Assembly (NCBI GenBank): GCA_046330435.1
Contig: JAXLST010000011.1
Location: 124,001-188,000, forward strand
Direction: 5' to 3'
Length of the DNA stretch: 64,000 bases
Source of the DNA: Ga0077560 sp046330435
GTDB taxonomy: Bacteria; Actinomycetota; Thermoleophilia; Miltoncostaeales; Miltoncostaeaceae
Positions 25,109 to 33,929 of this stretch are shown here, one piece after another. A program made the translations under genes and the position numbers. Below the pieces are notes generated by a model, which was not told the DNA's origin, made no database searches, and worked only from the letters and a program-made list of their open reading frames with translations. How positions within the stretch are numbered: the first letter of the stretch is position 1; every line of letters starts with the position of its first letter.

Positions 25109-28100
25109 ATGCCGTCGACGCCCCCCACGCGCCCGCGGTCCACCTCACCCCGGCGGCTGCTGGTGCCAGCCATGGTGCTGACGGCGCTCGCGGCCCCCCT
25201 GGGGGCGACCGCCGCGGACCCGCCCGCGTCCCTCCCCGATCCGCATATCGGCGCCCTTCAGGCGCCCGTGGTGCCGCTCGTGAACGGCGCGCCCGCCCAG
25301 ACCGCCGAGTACCGGTGGGAGCGGTGCAACCGCTACGGCACGCTGGTGGCCGCCGACGGCGCGCGCCACCGCTGGCCGCTCGGCGACACCGGCCCGGCCG
25401 CCGCGGACACCGTGGACGGGGCGACGGGGACCTGGGCGGGGCCGCACGCCCCGGCCGCCGACGGGCCGCTCACCGGCGACCCCGCGACCGGCACCACGTT
25501 CGACGGCGCCACGACCGTCCTCACGGTGCCGTCGGTCACGTCGCCGTTCACGGGCACCGAGGCGCACACCGTGGAGGCGTGGGTGCGTCCCGCGCGCCAC
25601 GACACGCGCTACCGGTACCTGTGGTCCCGCGAGACCAGCGACGCCAACGGCCGGCAGGGCACCGGGGTGTGGATCCGCCAGACCGGTGTCGGCTTCGAGC
25701 GCTTCCGGGACGGGGCGCAGGCCCGCGTCGCGGTGGAGCGGCCGCTCACCACGGGCGTGTGGCACCACGTGGTCGCGAGCTACGACGGCGCGGTGATGCG
25801 CCTGTGGGTGGACGGCGAGCTGTACGGCACCACCGCCACGACGCTCGCGCTGCTCGACGCCGGGCAGTTCCAGATCGGCGGCCGCGGCACCTACGGCTAC
25901 CTGGCGGGCGACCTCGACGACGTCGCGGTCTTCGACCGGGCGCTCGCCCCGCGGCAGGTCGCCGCCCACCTCGCCGCCGCCCGCACCGCGCCGTGCACCG
26001 TGATCGACGGCGCCACGGCGGCGACCTACGCCCCCGGCCCCGACGACCTGGGCAGCACGATCCGCGCGACCACCACCGGCCGGCGCAGCGCCCAGCCCGC
26101 GGGCGAGGCCTCCGCGGTGGCCGAGAGCGCCCGGCCCGCCGACGAGAACGGCCACCTGCTGCGCATCGCCCTCGCGGAGCCCGCCCAGGGGAGCACGGTG
26201 GGCGGCCCGGTGACCGTGCGGGCGGAGCTCACCGGCCTCGCGTGGGACCGCGTGGAGTTCGTGGTGGACGGCGTGGTGCGCAGGCGCCTCACCGAGGAGC
26301 CCCTGTCCTACACCTGGCAGACCGGCGCGGAGTCCAACGGCACCCACACCGTCGCGGTGCGCGCGTACGGCCCAGGGGAACGCACACCCGCGGTCGCGCA
26401 GGCCGCCGTGACGGTGCAGAACAACACGTTCCACCCGGCGCCCCTGCCGCTGGGCAAGGAGAGCGTGTTCGCGGACCTCAACGAGGGCGACATCCCGGTC
26501 GCCGAGAACCTGCTGGACGACGTCTGGCCGGCGCGCGGGTTCCCGCTGGTCAACCTCGGCTGGCCCCTCACCTGGACCGAGGATCCGTACGGCGACATCT
26601 ACTGGCGCTTCTACCAGTACGGGCTGCGGCCCCTCGGCGACCTGCTGTACGCCTGGCAGACCACCGGCGACACGCGCTTCCGCGACAAGCTCGTCGCGAT
26701 CCTCGCCTCGTACACCGCATACGACGCCGCGCGGCCGTTCAACCGCCTCACGCTCGACAACAACCACGCGTCCGCGTTCCGCGCCATGACGCTGGTGAAC
26801 TGTTACTTCAAGCTCCAGCGGGCCGGCGCGCTGCCCGAGGACCTGCGCGTCGCGATGGAGGCCTCGATCGGGCGCCTGGGGGCGTTCCTCAACGACCCGG
26901 CGCACTACGAGGGCGGGGTCAACCTCGGATTCAACGAGGCCGGGGCCCTGCTGATGGTCGCCGAGAACTTCCCGGCGATGGACGGCGCCGCCACGTGGCG
27001 GGCGACCGCCGTGCAGCGGCTCGAGGAGCTGCTCACCACGGCCGTGGACGCCGACGGCGTCGAGGTCGAGAACTCGCCGTACTACCACGTGTACGTGCTG
27101 GGCCTGGTGAACCAGATCGCCGAGTGGGCGAAGCGGTACGAGCCGGCGCTCGCGGACGACTACGCCGCGGCGGCGCGGCGCATGCTGCGGCACGCGGCGT
27201 ACGTGACCCAGCCCAACGGCTACCTGCCGATGCTGGGGGCCACGGCCACCACGTTCCTGCCCAGCCAGGACCCGCCGGTGTACCGGCCCATGGCCGACGC
27301 GGACCCCGAGTTCGCGTTCGCGTACACGCGCGGCCGGCGCGGCACGCCGCCGCCGGACGGCGCGTACCTGTTCCCCGTGTCCGGCCTGTTCCTGATGCGC
27401 TCGCCCATGGGCTCGGTCGCGAACCTCACGAACCAGACGTTCGTGACCTTCGACGCCGGCCCGTACCGCACCGAGCATTCCGACCTGGACGCCCTCGGGG
27501 TGACGGTCTACTCCAACGGCGCCACGGTCCTGCCCGAGGCGGGCCTGTTCAGCTTCGAGCAGCAGCCCGAGCGCGGCTACTTCCACGGCACCCGCGCGCA
27601 CAACACCGTCGTCGTGGACGGCCGCGACCAGGCCAAGGGCGCCGCGGTGCCCGGCCCGTACGGGACGGCGAACGGCATGAGCTGGGCCACCGGAACCAGC
27701 CGCCTGTACAGCGGCGTGACCCACCGGCGGGCCGTCGCGGTGCTGCGGCAGGGCCTGGTGCTGGTGCTGGACCGGCTGGCGTCCACCGCGTCGCACGACT
27801 ACGCCCAGACCTGGCACCTGCCGCCCGGCACGCGCACCGAGACCGCCGGCGCCGACGTCCTGGTGACCGACACCGCGACGGGCCGCCGGACCCTCGCGAT
27901 CCGCCAGGCCGAGCCCGCGGGGATGGCCGTCCGCAGCGTGAGCGGCCAGACCTCCCCGGTGCTGCAGGGCTGGTACTCCGCCGTCTACGGCGCCAAGGTC
28001 CCGAGCCCCGCAGTGGAGTTCACGCGCACCGCGGCGGCCGCCCGGTACGCGACGCTCCTGGCCGCCGGCCCCTTCGCGGCCCAGGACGCCCAGGTCACGG

Positions 28101-28228
28101 TGACCGCCGTCACCGGCGGCGTCCGCGCCGACGTCTGCGTGGGCGGCACCACCGGCTACGCCGTGACGTTCCCGGACTCCCCGACGGCGCAGCCGACGGT
28201 GGCCCAGGGGGCCTGCACCGCCGGCTGA
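25109..28228 (+). CDS. secreted LamG plus heparinase II/III-type polysaccharide lyase
   Basis: 1039 residues. The basic N-terminus and hydrophobic stretch RRLLVPAMVLTALAAPLGATAA form a signal peptide. A LamG/concanavalin-like domain (about 80-295, HTVEAWVRPARHDTRYRYLW then WHHVVASYDGAVMRLWVDGE) is followed by an Ig-like domain (about 350-430). The last 600 residues form an alpha/alpha toroid plus a heparinase II/III-like beta-sandwich with RTEHSDLDAL and HGTRAHNTVVVDG. Such enzymes cleave uronic-acid-containing polysaccharides by beta-elimination outside the cell. The substrate is unknown and no sugar-uptake genes adjoin. Confidence 0.82.
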   Translation: MPSTPPTRPRSTSPRRLLVPAMVLTALAAPLGATAADPPASLPDPHIGALQAPVVPLVNGAPAQTAEYRWERCNRYGTLVAADGARHRWPLGDTGPAAADTVDGATGTWAGPHAPAADGPLTGDPATGTTFDGATTVLTVPSVTSPFTGTEAHTVEAWVRPARHDTRYRYLWSRETSDANGRQGTGVWIRQTGVGFERFRDGAQARVAVERPLTTGVWHHVVASYDGAVMRLWVDGELYGTTATTLALLDAGQFQIGGRGTYGYLAGDLDDVAVFDRALAPRQVAAHLAAARTAPCTVIDGATAATYAPGPDDLGSTIRATTTGRRSAQPAGEASAVAESARPADENGHLLRIALAEPAQGSTVGGPVTVRAELTGLAWDRVEFVVDGVVRRRLTEEPLSYTWQTGAESNGTHTVAVRAYGPGERTPAVAQAAVTVQNNTFHPAPLPLGKESVFADLNEGDIPVAENLLDDVWPARGFPLVNLGWPLTWTEDPYGDIYWRFYQYGLRPLGDLLYAWQTTGDTRFRDKLVAILASYTAYDAARPFNRLTLDNNHASAFRAMTLVNCYFKLQRAGALPEDLRVAMEASIGRLGAFLNDPAHYEGGVNLGFNEAGALLMVAENFPAMDGAATWRATAVQRLEELLTTAVDADGVEVENSPYYHVYVLGLVNQIAEWAKRYEPALADDYAAAARRMLRHAAYVTQPNGYLPMLGATATTFLPSQDPPVYRPMADADPEFAFAYTRGRRGTPPPDGAYLFPVSGLFLMRSPMGSVANLTNQTFVTFDAGPYRTEHSDLDALGVTVYSNGATVLPEAGLFSFEQQPERGYFHGTRAHNTVVVDGRDQAKGAAVPGPYGTANGMSWATGTSRLYSGVTHRRAVAVLRQGLVLVLDRLASTASHDYAQTWHLPPGTRTETAGADVLVTDTATGRRTLAIRQAEPAGMAVRSVSGQTSPVLQGWYSAVYGAKVPSPAVEFTRTAAAARYATLLAAGPFAAQDAQVTVTAVTGGVRADVCVGGTTGYAVTFPDSPTAQPTVAQGACTAG

Positions 28229-28237
28229 CCCCGGCCG

Positions 28238-28933
28238 CTACTCGTCCTGCGAGGTGGGGCGCACCAGCAGCTCGTTGATGTCGACGTGCGCCGGCTGGTC
28301 CAGGGCGAACATGATGATGCGGGCCGTGTCGTCGGCGGTCAGCGGGTCCTGGATCGGCGACCCGTTGTCGTAGAACGGGGTGTCGACCACCCCGGGCTCC
28401 ACCAGCAGCACGCGGGCGCCCGTGCCGTTGAGCTCCTGCCGCAGCGACTCGCCCATCGCGCTGACGGCCCACTTGGTGGCCGAATACACGGACCCCGGAA
28501 GGGCCTTGCGGCCGGCGACCGACCCGGTCAGCACGAAGTGGCCGCGGGACTCGCGGACGGCGCCGATCGTCGCCCGGATCGTGAGCGCCGCGCCGTAGAC
28601 GTTGGTGAGGATCATCGACCGCCACTCCTCCGGTGAGGAGTTCTCGAAGCCCCGGGCCGCGCCGAAGCCGGCGTTTGCGAACACCACGTCGATGCGCCCG
28701 AACCGCTCCAGGGCGGCGGCCGCCAGCCCCTGCACCTCGGGCCACTCGGTCACGTCGCAGCGCACCGGGAGCACGCCGTCCGGGTCGCCGATCTCGCCGG
28801 CGAGGCGGGCCAGGGCCTCCTCGCCGCGGGCGGCGAGCACTAGCGAGTGGCCGTCGGCGGCGGCGCGGCGCGCGACGGCGGCGCCGATGCCGCTCGAGGC
28901 ACCGGTGATCAGGACGACCTTGGGATCGCTCAT
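28238..28933 (-). CDS. short-chain dehydrogenase/reductase
   Basis: 231 residues, classical SDR. The cofactor motif TGASSGIG lies at the N-terminus, NAG in VFANAGFG, the catalytic serine in LTGSVAGR and YxxxK in YSATKWAV. It is a cytoplasmic NAD(P)-dependent oxidoreductase of unknown substrate, of the short, YdfG-like kind. It converges with the lyase gene across nine bases. Confidence 0.88.
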   Translation of the reverse strand: MSDPKVVLITGASSGIGAAVARRAAADGHSLVLAARGEEALARLAGEIGDPDGVLPVRCDVTEWPEVQGLAAAALERFGRIDVVFANAGFGAARGFENSSPEEWRSMILTNVYGAALTIRATIGAVRESRGHFVLTGSVAGRKALPGSVYSATKWAVSAMGESLRQELNGTGARVLLVEPGVVDTPFYDNGSPIQDPLTADDTARIIMFALDQPAHVDINELLVRPTSQDE

Positions 28934-28973
28934 TGCCCCTCCGTGATGGTGATGGCGCGGCCGGCGGGCCGCG

Positions 28974-29948
28974 TCAGCGCGTGATCGTGGTGCCGCCGGT
29001 CAACACCGGCGGCCGCGCGCCCAGGAAGAAGATTCCCGGGAACCCGGGGGTCTCGAACCCCAGGCTGGGGTTCCGTTCCAGCGTGGACCCCTCGATCGTC
29101 GCGGTGCCGGTGCGGTCGTTGCTGACGAAGAAGATGGCGCCCCCGCCCTCAGGGGCGACGTTGTCCTGGATCACCGTGCCGCGCAGGCGCAGCGTGAACC
29201 GGTTGCCGTCCAGGTAGATCGCACCGCCGCTGCCGCCGCCCGGCGTCCCGGCCCGCGCGGGGTTGGCGCCGCGGCCGGTCGCCCGGTTGCCGCGGAAGAC
29301 GCTGTCGCGGATGTCCCAGGACACGCCGATGCTCGACAGCGCCCCGCCGTTCGCGCACCGGCCGCCGGTGAACGTGCTGGCGGTCACGCGCACCGGCAGG
29401 TCCCGGTACATGTCCAGCACCCGCACCGCGGCGCCGCCCAGGTCGGGGCCGTTCCGGTCGCAGCGGTTGCCGGCGAAGGTGCTGCCGGAGATCTGCAGCC
29501 GGCCGCCCCGCACGAGGATCGCGCCGCCGCCCCCGCCCTCGCTGCGCTCGCCCGTGCTGTTCCCCGCGGCGAAGCGCATATTGCGGATGACCAGCCGGGG
29601 GGTGGCCTGGTCCTGGCAGTGGCTGGTGGTCCACGTCTGCCGCTGGTCGCAGGTGTTCTGGTACAGGATGCGGCGCCTGCCGCCCCCGCTGAGCGTGACG
29701 GTGCCGCCGCCGTCGAGGATGAGCAGGGGGTTGGTGTTGCGGACCTTCGCGGTGCGGCGCATCACGATCGTCACGGGCTCCGGGCCGCAGTCGAACCGCA
29801 CCAGGCCGCCCTGGGCGACCGCGCGCACGACGGCCGCGGAGGTGCAGCTGCCGGGCGTGCCGATCCCGACGACGCGGGTCGGCACGGCCGCGGCCACCGG
29901 TGCGGCGGCCAGCAGCAGCGCGAGGCACATGGTCGCGCGGAGGGGCAC
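28974..29948 (-). CDS. secreted right-handed beta-helix protein
   Basis: 324 residues. A signal peptide (MCLALLLAAAPVAAA) precedes repeats such as LRGTVIQDNVAPEGGGAIF and ITGSTFAGNRC-type rungs, with GGGGGAILV and GGAIYLDGN turns, typical of parallel beta-helix (pectate-lyase or polymorphic-repeat-like) proteins. Several Cys are spaced along the helix and may form disulfides. No lyase active site is evident, so an adhesive or structural role is possible. GTG 29948 or ATG 29930 may be the start; both keep the signal peptide. Confidence 0.75.
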   Translation of the reverse strand: MPLRATMCLALLLAAAPVAAAVPTRVVGIGTPGSCTSAAVVRAVAQGGLVRFDCGPEPVTIVMRRTAKVRNTNPLLILDGGGTVTLSGGGRRRILYQNTCDQRQTWTTSHCQDQATPRLVIRNMRFAAGNSTGERSEGGGGGAILVRGGRLQISGSTFAGNRCDRNGPDLGGAAVRVLDMYRDLPVRVTASTFTGGRCANGGALSSIGVSWDIRDSVFRGNRATGRGANPARAGTPGGGSGGAIYLDGNRFTLRLRGTVIQDNVAPEGGGAIFFVSNDRTGTATIEGSTLERNPSLGFETPGFPGIFFLGARPPVLTGGTTITR

Positions 29949-30109
29949 GGGGCGATCCTACGGGCGCCCCGCCGCGGCGCGCACGGCACCCGGGTCGTCC
30001 GGACCGTGTCGCCCGGGGACGTATCTCCCGATGAAGAAGGGTGAACCCCCGACCCGGACGGGCAGGATGCCCGGGGGATGCCGGGCGGGGCGGTCGCAGG
30101 AGAGACCCC

Positions 30110-30397
30110 ATGCTGAGGCTCGGAGACGTCCCCGACGTGACGGCGCCCACCGAGGTGTTCGTCGTCAGCGCACGGAAGGCCGCGGCCCGCAGCCACGACC
30201 GGACCCTCGTCGCACGCGCGGTGCTGGAGGCCGTGGTGGCCGCGTCGCTCACCCGCGCCGAGGCGGCTCCGCCGGTGCGTGCGCAGGACGCGCTCGCGGC
30301 GCTCGAGTCGGCCCCGCCGGAGCGCGACGCCGTGTGGACCGAGCACGCCGAGTGGGCCGCGAAGCAGATCCAGGAGGTCCTCGCCTCGGCGCGGTGA
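30110..30397 (+). CDS. hypothetical helical protein
   Basis: 95 residues from ATG 30110, preceded by the SD AGGAGAG. The protein is Ala-rich and predicted helical, without signal peptide or membrane span, and includes HDRTLVARAVLEAVVAASLT. No family recognised. It lies 43 bases upstream of the HEPN-MNT locus but is separated from it by that locus's palindromic operator, so it is probably a separate unit. Confidence 0.6.
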   Translation: MLRLGDVPDVTAPTEVFVVSARKAAARSHDRTLVARAVLEAVVAASLTRAEAAPPVRAQDALAALESAPPERDAVWTEHAEWAAKQIQEVLASAR

Positions 30398-30408
30398 GCG
30401 CGGGCTTT

Positions 30409-30448
30409 GCTCTCATATGGTGACGAGGTACTCTCACCATATGAGAGC
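30409..30448. promoter_or_regulatory. perfect 15-bp inverted-repeat operator over the wHTH-MNT start codon
   Basis: GCTCTCATATGGTGA (30409-30423) and TCACCATATGAGAGC (30434-30448) form a perfect inverted repeat with a 10-bp spacer. The right arm contains the ATG of the following gene (30441), and each arm contains its own CATATG. The downstream protein carries a winged helix, so this is very likely its autoregulatory operator. A repressor dimer here would block transcription, and possibly translation of a leaderless or short-leader mRNA. Confidence 0.75.
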
Positions 30449-31028
30449 GCAGGCCCCGTCGCTCGTCCCCATCTTCCGGTCGGATCTCCAGGCCCGGCTG
30501 CTGGCGGCCCTCCTGGACGGGCGCAGGGCGTCGTGGACGGTGTCCGAGCTCGCCGCCGAGCTGGGCCGGCCCCTGCCGAGCGTGAACCGCGAGGTGCTGC
30601 GGCTGTCCGAGGCGGGCATCCTGAGCTCGGAGCGCCGGGGCGGCGCCCGGTTCGTGACCGCCAACGCCGAGTGGCCGTACCTCGCCGAGCTGCGGCGGCT
30701 GGTGGTGGGCACCGCGGGCGTGCCCGCGGTCCTGCGCGCGGCGCTGGCGGACGTCCCGGGCATCGCGGCCGCGGCGATCTTCGGGTCCTGGGCGGCGCGC
30801 TACCTGGGCACCCCGGGGGACGCCCCGGCGGACATCGACCTGCTGGTGGTCGGGGACCCCGACCCCGAGGCCGTGCACGCGGCCTGCGCCGCATGCGAGG
30901 CCGAGCTGGGACGCCCGGTGAACCCCGTGTTCGTCTCACCGGGGGCGTGGGCCGCACGTGACTCGGCGTTCCTGCGCAACGTGGCGGGCGGCGCACTCGT
31001 GCCGGTGACGGGGACCCTGCCGGCGTGA
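30441..31028 (+). CDS. winged-helix plus MNT nucleotidyltransferase antitoxin
   Basis: 195 residues. Residues about 25-75 (WTVSELAAELGRPLPSVNRE and the following ILSSERRGGARFVTAN wing) form a DNA-binding winged helix. Residues about 100-160 hold a minimal nucleotidyltransferase with FGSWAARY and the acidic pair in ADIDLLVVGD. In HEPN-MNT systems the MNT protein modifies and silences the HEPN ribonuclease; the added DNA-binding domain implies autorepression. Its start lies within the palindromic operator, with no normal SD. The stop overlaps the HEPN gene by four bases (GTGA). Confidence 0.8.
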   Translation: MRAQAPSLVPIFRSDLQARLLAALLDGRRASWTVSELAAELGRPLPSVNREVLRLSEAGILSSERRGGARFVTANAEWPYLAELRRLVVGTAGVPAVLRAALADVPGIAAAAIFGSWAARYLGTPGDAPADIDLLVVGDPDPEAVHAACAACEAELGRPVNPVFVSPGAWAARDSAFLRNVAGGALVPVTGTLPA

Positions 31029-31453
31029 CCGTCGACGCCCTGCTCGCCGAGGGCAGGATCGAGGCGGTCGAGCCGGATCCGGACACCGCCCGCGAGCGCC
31101 TGCGCATCGCGCGGACGCACCTTGCGACCGCCGCCCTCGCGGCCGACGCCGGCGATCTCAACGGGGCGCTGTCGCTGCTGTACGACGCCGCGCGGAAGGC
31201 CGTGGCGGCGCACATGCTGGCCGTCGGGTACCGGCCGCGGGCCCGGCCGGGCGCGCACCAGGCCGTGACCCGGTATGCGGCGGCGGTCCTCGGTTCCGGC
31301 CGCCACGCCGCCGCCGTCCGCCAGTTCGACCGCATGCGGCGTGACCGGAACCGCTCGGAGTACGAGAGCCTGTGGCTGGAACGGGCCGCCGTGGACGCCG
31401 ACCTGGCCCATGCGGTGGCGATCGCGGAGGCGGTGGAGGACGCGTGGCCCTGA
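31025..31453 (+). CDS. HEPN-domain toxin
   Basis: 142 residues, all-helical, with the HEPN pattern. LLYDAARKAVAAHMLAVGYR occupies the middle, and the active-region motif FDRMRRDRNRSEYE follows, in which the RxxR-N...Y form replaces the strict RxxxxxH. HEPN partners of MNT proteins are typically ribonucleases whose activity is blocked by nucleotide transfer to a conserved tyrosine, here plausibly the Tyr in RSEYE. GTG 31025 is coupled to the MNT gene. Its 3' end overlaps the next gene (GST) by ten bases. Confidence 0.75.
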   Translation: MTVDALLAEGRIEAVEPDPDTARERLRIARTHLATAALAADAGDLNGALSLLYDAARKAVAAHMLAVGYRPRARPGAHQAVTRYAAAVLGSGRHAAAVRQFDRMRRDRNRSEYESLWLERAAVDADLAHAVAIAEAVEDAWP

Positions 31454-32097
31454 CGCTGTACGACAACCGGTTCTCGACCAACGCCGCGAAGGTGCGGTTC
31501 CTGCTCGCCGAGCTCGGCGTGCCGTACGAGGCGGTGCACGTGGGCCTGGGGCCGCTGCGCCCCGCCTGGTACCCGGAGGTCCACCCGCTGGGGACGGTGC
31601 CCGCCCTGCGGGACGGCGACCTCACGCTGCTGGAGTCCAACACCATGCTGCGGTACCTGGCGGTGCGTGAGGGCCGCGACGACCTCTACCCCGCCGCGGC
31701 CCGCGACCGCGCCCTGGTGGACCAGGCGATGGACGCCCTGAGCCTGAACGTGCGCCCCGCGATGTGGGGCCTCGAGGAGGTCACGATCTACGCCGCGGTG
31801 CCGCCGCACCTGGGCGGCGACGACGGAGACCTCGGCGACCCCGCCGCGGTCGCCCCGCGGGCCGCGGAGCTCGGCGCCGCGCTGGACGCCTTCGAGGCGT
31901 TCCTCGCCCCGCTGCCGGCCTTCACCATCGCCGACTGCGCCATCGCCGGACGGCTCGCCACCGTGCCCCGCCTGCCGGTCGACCTCGCCCGGTGGCCGCA
32001 TCTGGCCCGCCGCCTGGAGGCGGCCTGGGCGCGTCCCGCGTGGGCGGCCCAGCGGGCCGCGGCACCCCCGGACCCCGGCGATATCGTCGGCGCATGA
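31444..32097 (+). CDS. glutathione S-transferase family protein
   Basis: 217 residues. The thioredoxin-like N-terminal domain (LTLYDNRFSTNAAKVRFLL) ends with GTVPALRDGDLTLLESNTML, the cis-proline/ESNTI element that holds the gamma-glutamyl group in GSTs. A helical C-terminal domain follows, with FTIADCAIA, the N-capping motif of the family. Most actinobacteria use mycothiol, so the thiol substrate is uncertain. GTG 31444 lies within the HEPN gene's 3' end. Co-transcription with a toxin-antitoxin pair is odd and may be incidental. Confidence 0.78.
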   Translation: MALTLYDNRFSTNAAKVRFLLAELGVPYEAVHVGLGPLRPAWYPEVHPLGTVPALRDGDLTLLESNTMLRYLAVREGRDDLYPAAARDRALVDQAMDALSLNVRPAMWGLEEVTIYAAVPPHLGGDDGDLGDPAAVAPRAAELGAALDAFEAFLAPLPAFTIADCAIAGRLATVPRLPVDLARWPHLARRLEAAWARPAWAAQRAAAPPDPGDIVGA

Positions 32098-33317
32098 CCA
32101 CGATTCCCCGCGCGGCCGCGCTCGCCGCGGCCCTCGCCGTCGTGCCCGCGACCGCGGCGGTCACCCCCACCACGCTCTCCGGCCCGGGCAGTCAGCCCGC
32201 GTCATGGTCCATCCCCGCCGGTGACGCGGTCGCATGGACGACGGCATCCGGTGAGACCTGGGGCGCCACCGCCACGGACGGGGTGTGGTCGCCGGCATCG
32301 GCCATCGCGCCGACGGCCCTGTTCGGGCTGGCGGCCGGGGGCGGTTCGACCCTCGCCCTCACGGTCGACGTCGTCACGGGCGGCTTCGCGCCGGAGGTGC
32401 GGGAGGCGGGCGCCGGCGGCGCCTGGACCCCCGTGCCCGGGCTGGAGGGCCGCAGCGCCCGGGGCGGAGCTGCCGTCGCCGTGAATGCACGGGGCGAGGG
32501 GCTCGTCGCGTGGGCGACGCTCGCCGATCCATCCGGGCGCTACCGCGTCTTCGTGGCCTGGCGGCGGCCGGGCGGGGCCTGGAGCGCCCCCAAGCAGCTC
32601 GGCCGGAAGTTCCGCATGGGCGAGGGTGAGACCGGGCTGCGCGCGGCGCTCGACGACGCCGGGCGCGGCACCGTGACGTGGACGTCGAGGGGGCGGATCA
32701 CCGCCGCCGTCGGGGTGGTGTTCGGCAAGTGGGCCGCGCCGCGGACCTACGGCACGGGGTCCGCGACGGTCGTGGCCGCCGGATCACGCACGGTCGTGGC
32801 GTGGGTCGAGGGCCGTCAGCGCGTCATCCGCATCGCCACGATGGGCGCCTTCCGCCTGTCGCCGCCGCGCACGGTGCTTGTCGCGCCCGCCGGCATCGCC
32901 ATCGCGGACGTGTACCCGGCGGTGGGCCCGGACGGCACAGCGGTGGTGGCCTACACCCCGCAGCGCATCCGGCCCGGAACCGGCACCACCGTCCGGCGCG
33001 CGGCCATCACCCGATCGCCCGCCGGTGCCTGGAGCCGGCCGGTGACGCTGTCGCCCCCCGCCCCCGCGGTCCGCGGGATCCCGTGGACCACCGCGTCGGT
33101 CGCCCGCGACGGCACGCTCGCGGTCGCGTGGCGGCAGGCCGACCACATCGAGGCGCGGACCCGCCGCATAGGGGGCGCCTGGGCCCCGGTGACCGTGCCG
33201 GGCACGGTGACGGGCAGCGCGATCCCCACGGCCGCCCCCTCACCGGCGGCCGGCGCCCGCCTGACCTGGGTGGATTCCGCCCGGGTTGTCCGCGTCGTGG
33301 ACCTCCCCGCCCCCTAG
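32094..33317 (+). CDS. secreted propeller-like protein
   Basis: 407 residues. A signal peptide (RAAALAAALAVVPATAAVTP) is followed by repeats of the form VAWRRPGGAWSAPKQLG and ITRSPAGAWSRPVTLS, resembling sialidase or propeller blades. It is related in style to the repeat region of the PKD protein at 21595-23568. No catalytic residues are recognisable. ATG 32094 overlaps the GST stop (ATGA). Its TAG is shared with the stop of the convergent peroxiredoxin-like gene in one CTAG. Confidence 0.7.
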   Translation: MTTIPRAAALAAALAVVPATAAVTPTTLSGPGSQPASWSIPAGDAVAWTTASGETWGATATDGVWSPASAIAPTALFGLAAGGGSTLALTVDVVTGGFAPEVREAGAGGAWTPVPGLEGRSARGGAAVAVNARGEGLVAWATLADPSGRYRVFVAWRRPGGAWSAPKQLGRKFRMGEGETGLRAALDDAGRGTVTWTSRGRITAAVGVVFGKWAAPRTYGTGSATVVAAGSRTVVAWVEGRQRVIRIATMGAFRLSPPRTVLVAPAGIAIADVYPAVGPDGTAVVAYTPQRIRPGTGTTVRRAAITRSPAGAWSRPVTLSPPAPAVRGIPWTTASVARDGTLAVAWRQADHIEARTRRIGGAWAPVTVPGTVTGSAIPTAAPSPAAGARLTWVDSARVVRVVDLPAP

Positions 33318-33820
33318 GCGGGGATCAGGTCCCACACGTGGTGGTCGCCGGCGTGGCGGCCGTGGTGCTCCCACGCCACCGACCCGTCCTCGGCGAGCAG
33401 CACCACCGTCGGCAGCGTCCAGCCGTCGCCCACCTTGCGGCCCACGCCGTTGCCCTTCGCCGCGGCCCGCACCGCGCAGGCGAACGACGACGGCCCGAAC
33501 ATCTGCGCGAGGTTCCCGCGCTCCACGCCGAACGCCCGGTACAGCTCGGCGCCCGGGTCGGAGACCGCCGCCGCCTCCGGCCACACCCGCGCGAAGAAGG
33601 CGTCGCCCTCGGCGACGTCGCCCTGGTGCACGAACACGGTGCGCGGCACGGCGTCCACCTCGGCCCGGCGCCGCACGTCGCGCACGACCTCCCGGCAGAA
33701 CAGGCAGCCGAAGTGCCGCAGGAACACGAGCATCACCGGGCCGGGGCCCAGCTGGTCGCGCAGTGTGCCGGGCCGCAGGTTGCGGCCGCGCACGGGGAGG
33801 TCGAGCACGGAGGCGTCCAT
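33314..33820 (-). CDS. AhpC/TSA_2-type peroxiredoxin-like protein
   Basis: 168 residues with a thioredoxin fold. MLVFLRHFGCLFCREVV carries a CxxC redox pair in the place typical of the AhpC-TSA_2 (PRXL2-like) group. TVFVHQGDVAEGDAFFARVWP and LYRAFGVERG follow the family pattern. It probably acts as a thiol-disulfide or peroxide-reducing enzyme in the cytoplasm. No signal peptide is present. ATG 33820 precedes the start of homology directly. Confidence 0.82.
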   Translation of the reverse strand: MDASVLDLPVRGRNLRPGTLRDQLGPGPVMLVFLRHFGCLFCREVVRDVRRRAEVDAVPRTVFVHQGDVAEGDAFFARVWPEAAAVSDPGAELYRAFGVERGNLAQMFGPSSFACAVRAAAKGNGVGRKVGDGWTLPTVVLLAEDGSVAWEHHGRHAGDHHVWDLIPA

Positions 33821-33929
33821 CGGGCGGAAGGCTGCCGCACCGCGCGGCGCACGGCCAGGGGGACCGCCGCGCGTTTCGTGCCGCGGTCCGCCGGGAAGCC
33901 GCCCCCGGACCGCATCCGGGAGGGAGCAC

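Noticed and set aside
25145..27817. 890-codon minus-strand open frame
   Set aside because: His/Arg/Val/Gly-rich shadow of the LamG-lyase gene with no recognisable domain; long antisense frames are expected at this GC content.
29149..32001. 950-codon minus-strand open frame
   Set aside because: It spans five well-supported genes in other frames and is low complexity (Arg/Pro/Ser).
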